64,000 bases of DNA, taken from the NCBI RefSeq assembly GCF_943734655.1, contig NC_071355.1:76769449-76833448 (forward strand). The letters run 5' to 3'. The first letter of the stretch is position 1; each line of letters starts with the position of its first letter. The position numbers were made by a program, and so were the translations under genes. Below the pieces are notes generated by a model. It worked only from the letters and a program-made list of their open reading frames with translations. It was not told the DNA's origin and did not search any database. Of this stretch, positions 59,000 to 64,000 are shown piece after piece. Source of the DNA: Sabethes cyaneus (Eukaryota; Arthropoda; Insecta; Diptera; Culicidae).

Positions 59000-60421
59000 G
59001 ATACTTACTGCTTGGGCGTGAATACGACAACTGCCCACGACATAACGTTAAAATGTCATAGAAGAGCTCAGCGCTTAGGTTGAAGACCAAAGCCTTGTGG
59101 TAACGCTGCCGGTGAGGCAGAGCTATGCAAAGTCCTTCTCGAGTATTGCTGATGAGCAGTGTAAGGTGCCATTGGGTTTGCTGAAAGGGATTGACGTAAC
59201 AACTGGTTCGACGAGGAATGCCAGAGAATGTTAAACGAGAAGAATGCAGTGCGGGTGTCGATGCTGCAGTAGGGCATCCGTCAAGACGTGGGACGTTATA
59301 GACAGAAATGAAGACAGCAAACCCAGATGCATAGTTTTTTCGGGATAAGAAGCGCCGCTTGGAAGAAATAGAGTGTAAGGACATGGAGCACCCATACCGT
59401 TCTCAGTCGTCGGGATAAAGACGGAGGGATCTTGAGAACTATCGAGTGATTCGTAGGAAGTTATCAAGCAAGTTTTGTGAACGGACAACGGACCAAATCT
59501 TTGTGTTGCGACAGATCCTACAAAAATGTCGTTAATACCAAGTTCCTACGCACCACTTGTTTCATAGATATTAAGGCCGCCTACGATATCATCGATCGTA
59601 AGAAAAATTATGGATATAAAACGGCTTTTACGGGGAGTTGACAAGACTGATTAAAGCCACGATGGTCAAGGTCATGGCATTTCGTGCGTCCTGTTCAAAT
59701 CGCATTAGAAGGTGTTATGAAATGTACAGGTTTTAACATGCGGGGCACGATTTCAACAAATCTAGCCAATCTATTTGTTACACTGTCGACGTGAACATTG
59801 TCGGAAGGATGTTCCAAGTGGTTACTGGAGCAGTATACCAAGCTCTATTGTAAAGCAGTTTTTTTGTAAAGCAGTAAAGGTTGGATTAGTGGTGAATATA
59901 ACGGATATCAAATGGAGGAAGAAAAGGGATTATCACCGACACGGAGTAAATCTAAAGCACGTCAATTGATCTTGGTGGTCACGGGACTTCTCTTTTTCAA
60001 CCGACAGTATAATCTCTTTTTTCGCGCTCTTCTGCTCTGATCTCGAATCGAGCTTGCATAGGCAAAAGTATGGTGAACGAGTTTGAGGTGATGGTCGAGT
60101 TTGTATACCTCGGGTCTTGGATGACGTCGGAGAAATACACATACATATTCTTGCCGGAAGTAGTGCTTACTACGGACTCAACAAGATCCTAAGGTCTGGC
60201 ACGTGCTGCTCGAGCCAAAGATGCTGAAGGTCTGGCTAGCTTCACAACCGTACTAAATGTATGATGTACGAAACGCTAATAAGACCAGTGGACAATGCTC
60301 GACGGGGCTTGAAAGTACTGGCCGTTTTTGAACGACATGTGCTTAGGATCATGTTTGGTGGTGCATGTGAGGACGGTGTATGAAGAAAAAGGAAGGAACC
60401 CAGTATTCAGAAAGGTGCTAA
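59000..60421 (+). mobile_element. EN-RT family A copy, left part (linker, RT traces, C-terminal start)
   Basis: 59200-59400 gives WFDEECQRMLNEKNAVRVSM and a DKDGGIL-like linker. 59560-59760 gives FIDIKAAYDIIDRKK and later decayed RT. 60270-60400 gives a broken version of the ALYG...VLR-IFGG region. At 60399 it meets a 23-bp sequence repeated at 61073, and the element resumes after the second copy. Confidence 0.65.
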
Positions 60422-61072
60422 TCTCTAATCTAATCTAATCTCACACTAACGCAGCCAATTCTGGAAGGCATCCTGGAAAATGACGATTACTTGAATCAAT
60501 CATTTTTCTTGTCAACGGCCAGGCCAACTGCGCAGCATGTACCGCAGAGAGAATTCCAAGGAATCAAGTGGAACTAGAAAAAATACCTAATTCCATCAAA
60601 CTCCTTGAAATCAAGGGAAGGAAGAAAGCGTGGACCTCCCGTACCAAACGCTTCCCATATACATAGATAATGATTTATTTACAGTCGTTGGGAGTATCTT
60701 TGCTAATAAGGGTTATGTGATACTCCGGACCCTCAGGGATGAACTAATGGCATTTAGACCAGAAGCCAGGCTGCAATTGGCCAAGGATATAGCGCCTTAT
60801 TTCGCTCTCTGAAAATAGATTAGTTTACCAAAAAATTAGTATAAATCATATAATACTTGAAATTAAAGTCGTGTGGTTTAATGGTTGCCTAAAACTACAT
60901 TTGTAAGGTTAGGAACTGAAAACCGCACGACCCCGCACCTCCTAGCTTGGCTACTCAATTATACAAATTGAAGTATTTCCAGGTAGGGCCACGTGGAGGC
61001 GCTAGGTAGGGGCTTGGGATGGCTAGAGCTATGTTGGGCGCTTCTTCCTAGTTGCCTTCCCCATTTCATACC
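60422..61072 (-). mobile_element. 651-bp insertion with 23-bp target-site duplication and (GATTA)n tail
   Basis: The 23 bases starting CCCAGTATTCAGAAAG at 60399-60421 are repeated exactly at 61073-61095, and the interrupted LINE reads on across the two. The insert begins on the + strand with TCTCTAATCTAATC, which on the minus strand is a (GATTA)n 3' tail. A long duplication plus such a tail is the pattern of target-primed reverse transcription, so this is a non-autonomous retroposon or a truncated LINE on the minus strand. On the + strand it holds an open frame of 60 codons at 60630-60812 (IFANKGYVILRTLRDELMAF ...) followed by ATTAAA at about 60862; its origin is not recognised. Confidence 0.7.
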
Positions 61073-61340
61073 CCCAGTATTCAGAAAGGTGCTAAGACTC
61101 AAAAGGTACAATGGGCGGGACCTGTTGTGAGAATAATGGACAACAACCCTGCAAAAATGGTGTTCGTCTCGAACCGATCAGTACCAGACGCAGAGGTGCG
61201 CATCATGCTAGAATGTTAGACCAGATGAAACAAGACTTGTAAAGTGTGGGACACTCGAAAAATTTGAGACGGAGTGCTATGGATCGAGTTTGTTGGCAGA
61301 ATATTTGCTATGCCGGTAAAATCCTAAGGGATATATCGCA
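61073..61340 (+). mobile_element. EN-RT family A copy, right part
   Basis: Continues the copy interrupted at 60421. It encodes a decayed SIQKGAKTQKVQWAGPVVRI and MDNNPAKMVFVSN, parallel to the fragment at 34460-34560 with NPAKMVF/YPAKMVF in common. It ends in unrecognised AT-rich sequence; 61340-61747 holds nothing identified. Confidence 0.7.
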
Positions 61341-61747
61341 CTAGAATAAGTAAGTAAGTGGTTTAGTTTTAAGTATATTATATAAAAAAAAGGCTTTAAA
61401 TTTAATTTCACAATACCTCCAAAACTTTAAATTGGTTTACTCGTACGTTTGATCACTTTCATCCCAGTGAGCAATTTCCCCCGGGTTGCGGTAGATGGAT
61501 TTACAGAAGTGGCGTCTTATTGCGTCAAGTCCGAGTTAATATCTGAACTAAAAAATATCGATTAGTTTTATCTTTATTGATTTATTTATTAAATTAAATT
61601 AAATTTAAATTGAAAAGTGTGTTTACATGGTCACAGGGATGGCTTGATTACTTTGACTCAATCTTGATTCATTTAACAGTTCAGCCAAGCAAAATTACAA
61701 AAAAGTTATATATGGGACATTTGTAGAAATAGTTATTATCTACAATA

Positions 61748-63487
61748 TCTATACTTATAAAAATGAATTTCCGGGGGTCAGTCCCGGCGTAGTGGTCAGC
61801 ATTCACGCCTCTCACGCCGAGGACCCGGATTCAAATCCCAACCCCGCAGAAGTCACGAATGACATAAGCTGTTAAAGTGACTATAATCTAACAAAAAAAA
61901 TGAATTTCTGTCTGTCTGTCCGTATGTTCCTTATAGACTCGGAAACTACTGAACTGATCGGCATGAAAGTTTGTATGCAGGGATTTCTGGGGCCGGAGAA
62001 GGTTTTTATGATGGTTAGAGATCTCTTCCCTCTCTAAGAGAGGGGGGGGGGGGGGGGGCGCATAGAAATGAAACACAAATTTATGCATAACTCGAAAAAC
62101 TAATCAAGCAAATGGAACCAAATTTGGCATGTAGGAGTTTTAGGTAAGCTTAATTTTGCTCATCTTCAGCATATAGAGACAGAGCAATCTGCTTCTCACA
62201 CAACCAAGAGCGTTCGTTTTCTGTTCGACCGTTTACTCTCTCTCCGAATGATGCCTGAATACCGTTTTCTCTTATAATCACTCATCTTGCGCAGAGGGAG
62301 CACAACTACAAGCAGAGGTAATATTTTCTTCGCACACTGGAGACAAAATATTATTTGCTCCGTATCCCAAAGAGAACATGGGACAGGCAATTATATGAAC
62401 TGAAACGATATGCTCCTTGACATTGAGAGCAGGCATTCGGTAGTGCTCCGGCAGAAAAAGAAAGATGAAACAAAACTGACGCTCACTCGGGAACAGAGCA
62501 AAACAGAAAAGCACTGCAAAAGCAAAATCTCGTCGTCTCGGCGCACTGAGACCCCTGCCCCTTCTAAGAGAGGGGCTCTCGTACAAATGAAACACAAATT
62601 TCTGCATGATTCGAGAACTAATCAAGTAGTCGAATCAAATTTGGTATGTGTGGGTAAAAGGGAAGGGGGGGAGGGCTCCCATACAAATGAAACAAAAATT
62701 TCCTCATAGATCGAGAACTAATCAAGTAAATAGAACCTAATTTGGCATGTGAGGGATTTTGGGGACTTGAATTTATTTCATGTTGGTTTGAGACCCCAGT
62801 AGTACGGGGGGAGGGGACTCTCATACAAATGAAACAGAAATTTTTGTGTAACTCAAAAACTAATCGAACTCGAGAAATTTTAAACTCTTCCATAAAACAT
62901 TACTCAATAAGAAGACCGTCAAAAACCACTTAAAGAGACGGCAGCAGGGCGTGAGCATTGCCAGCAACCCGCCGTCGGAGGCGCTGGCCACTGAGGGGGG
63001 CACTTTCCCCGCAGAAATTACCGCTGTCTAGGTTTATTTGTTTACCTAGGTCTACTGACCTCTATTACTTTCCTTCAGTTGGGTCCGAACGATCAACAGC
63101 GAATAAGGAAAGGATCACCCCTGCGAAGTAGCACTTTCCGCGAAAAGGTTTTTCGCGAAATGGTATATTCCGCGTTATGGTCAACCGAGAATTGGTTTTC
63201 CGCAAAATGGTATTCGGCGAAATGTTATACAATCACGGCGAATTTTCAAATGCTATCCGCTTTTTTTATGTGGCTAAACAATAGGGGATTTGTTTTCTAC
63301 TTTACTATGAAACAAAAATTGAAAATTTGTATATTGCCCATGCTTTCATAGTTACGTAATTGCCAAAATGAATCATCTAAGGTTGAACTCCTTGGAAACG
63401 AGATTGTGACAAAGGTCATCCGAGATTCACGATTTATGTACAGCACAGTTTAATTTGTGACAATACGAAGTTTGTCGGGTCAGCTGG
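61748..63487 (+). mobile_element. Non-autonomous Helitron-like element
   Basis: It starts TCTATACTTATAAAAATG after an A and ends GTTTGTCGGGTCAGCTGG before a T, matching the Helitron rule of A|TC ... CTRR|T without duplication. It contains a TCTGTCTGTCTGTC leader, TATAGACTCGGAAACTACTG, G-runs, and several near-repeats of AATGAAACACAAATTTCTGC. It shares body and 3' end with 36785-37327. No Rep/helicase coding is present. Its length of 1740 bp includes a SINE (61772-61896) and apparently acquired sequence around 62160-62545 and 63015-63410. A 3' hairpin could not be confirmed by eye. Confidence 0.65.
61772..61896 (+). mobile_element. tRNA-derived SINE nested in the Helitron-like element
   Basis: A tRNA-like head has TAGTGGTCAGC (A-box-like) and GGATTCAAATCC (B-box-like, 61827-61838), followed by a short body and an A-run. 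The insert is flanked by AAAATGAATTTC at 61760-61771 and 61897-61908, a perfect 12-bp target duplication, and the Helitron-like leader reads on after it. It is a different family from the 34010 SINE. Confidence 0.75.
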
Positions 63488-64000
63488 TTGCTGAATAAAT
63501 TTTTGCTGTATTTATAAGATATAAGATTTTGTAAGATTTTGGCCAATCCCCCCTCCCCCCAGAAAAAAATCTTAGTAAGATTTTTTGAAACAAAAAAAAA
63601 AGTTTTATTTAAAAAGTTAGACATTGAAAGAATATTGAAACAGTCAACAAAGTTTAAACAAGTTTATAAAAACCAACGTTCAATAAAATTATTTAAAAAA
63701 ACAATATCCATTATCTGTTGTAAATCCCTTTATGGCCCACTCACGAACAGAACGTATTTCAGCATTGAGGTTGTCAATAAATGTTGGTGTATGCTCAAAA
63801 ACTTACCAGCGTTCACTTAATGCGCATTGATCCACTCTAAATCGTCTAAACACGTGTCCTCGTCAAGTAGCGTACAAAGAACTTCTTTGCCTCTTCTAGA
63901 TGCCACGCGACATAGTCTTATGTTGGAATTGGCACTCCGTTGCGTCTGATGTACAGATCTGTGATGATCACCCGCGGTTTACTTTGAAGCAAAATACTGA
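63488..64000. other. Window end, unrecognised
   Basis: AT-rich sequence with a C-run (about 63549-63560) and A-runs. A short stretch near 63840-64000 has more balanced composition and may belong to another LINE fragment on the minus strand, but no block is clear enough to name. It lies in the presumed last CCDC174 intron. Confidence 0.3.

Noticed and set aside
61785..61850. A tRNA gene in the Helitron-like element
   Set aside because: It is bounded by a target duplication and an A-run, as expected for a SINE, and no full cloverleaf is formed.

Overview
This is eukaryotic genomic DNA from an insect, most likely a mosquito and probably a culicine (Aedes/Culex-like). The genes have spliceosomal introns with GT-AG borders and their encoded proteins resemble dipteran families. 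The space between them is packed with decayed non-LTR retrotransposons, MITEs, Helitron-like elements and tRNA-derived SINEs, as is typical of large culicine genomes. The species call is an inference; no search was run.

Seven host genes can be read. (1) kra/BZW-type eIF5-mimic protein, + strand, 8 exons between 1516 and 8231, with its first exon outside the window. (2) ALG2 mannosyltransferase, - strand, 16568-17815, intronless coding region. (3) VIPAS39/Vps16B, + strand, 18268-19999, six exons, divergent from ALG2. (4) CUTC, - strand, 20087-20935, two exons, convergent with VIPAS39. (5) The CNNM-type transporter unextended (uex), + strand, 25009-27981, one coding exon. (6) ASCC3, a double-cassette Ski2-like helicase, - strand, 47773-56339, nine exons, about 2184 residues. 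(7) CCDC174, + strand, from 57430, divergent from ASCC3, with its last exon(s) not found before the window ends. These are housekeeping functions in translation, glycosylation, endosomal trafficking, metal handling, RNA/DNA helicase work and nuclear RNA biology. They are not an operon or a shared pathway.

The rest is accessory DNA. At 1-970 and 9.2-15.7 kb lie remnants of several non-LTR families, including an R1-like RT. At 21.1-24.3 kb there is a compact MITE cluster: three 263-bp copies of one element, a hAT-type MITE nested between two of them with a perfect 8-bp target duplication, and a long foldback. At 29.3-32.6 kb is an RNase H-bearing LINE on the - strand carrying a 200-bp MITE. At 33.7-37.3 kb, 43.6-47.3 kb and 59-61.3 kb there are many broken copies of one EN-RT LINE family. 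At 41.36-43.41 kb is a 2-kb palindrome with nine evenly spaced copies of a 14-bp palindromic core. At 36.8-37.3 kb and 61.7-63.5 kb are Helitron-like elements, the second with a SINE inserted in its 5' end.

No CRISPR, rRNA, functional tRNA gene, complete autonomous transposon or obviously new protein system was seen. The most unusual structures are the 41-43 kb palindrome, the nested MITE cluster, a 651-bp insertion flanked by a perfect 23-bp duplication at 60.4-61.1 kb, and a small hairpin motif that recurs at three unrelated sites.
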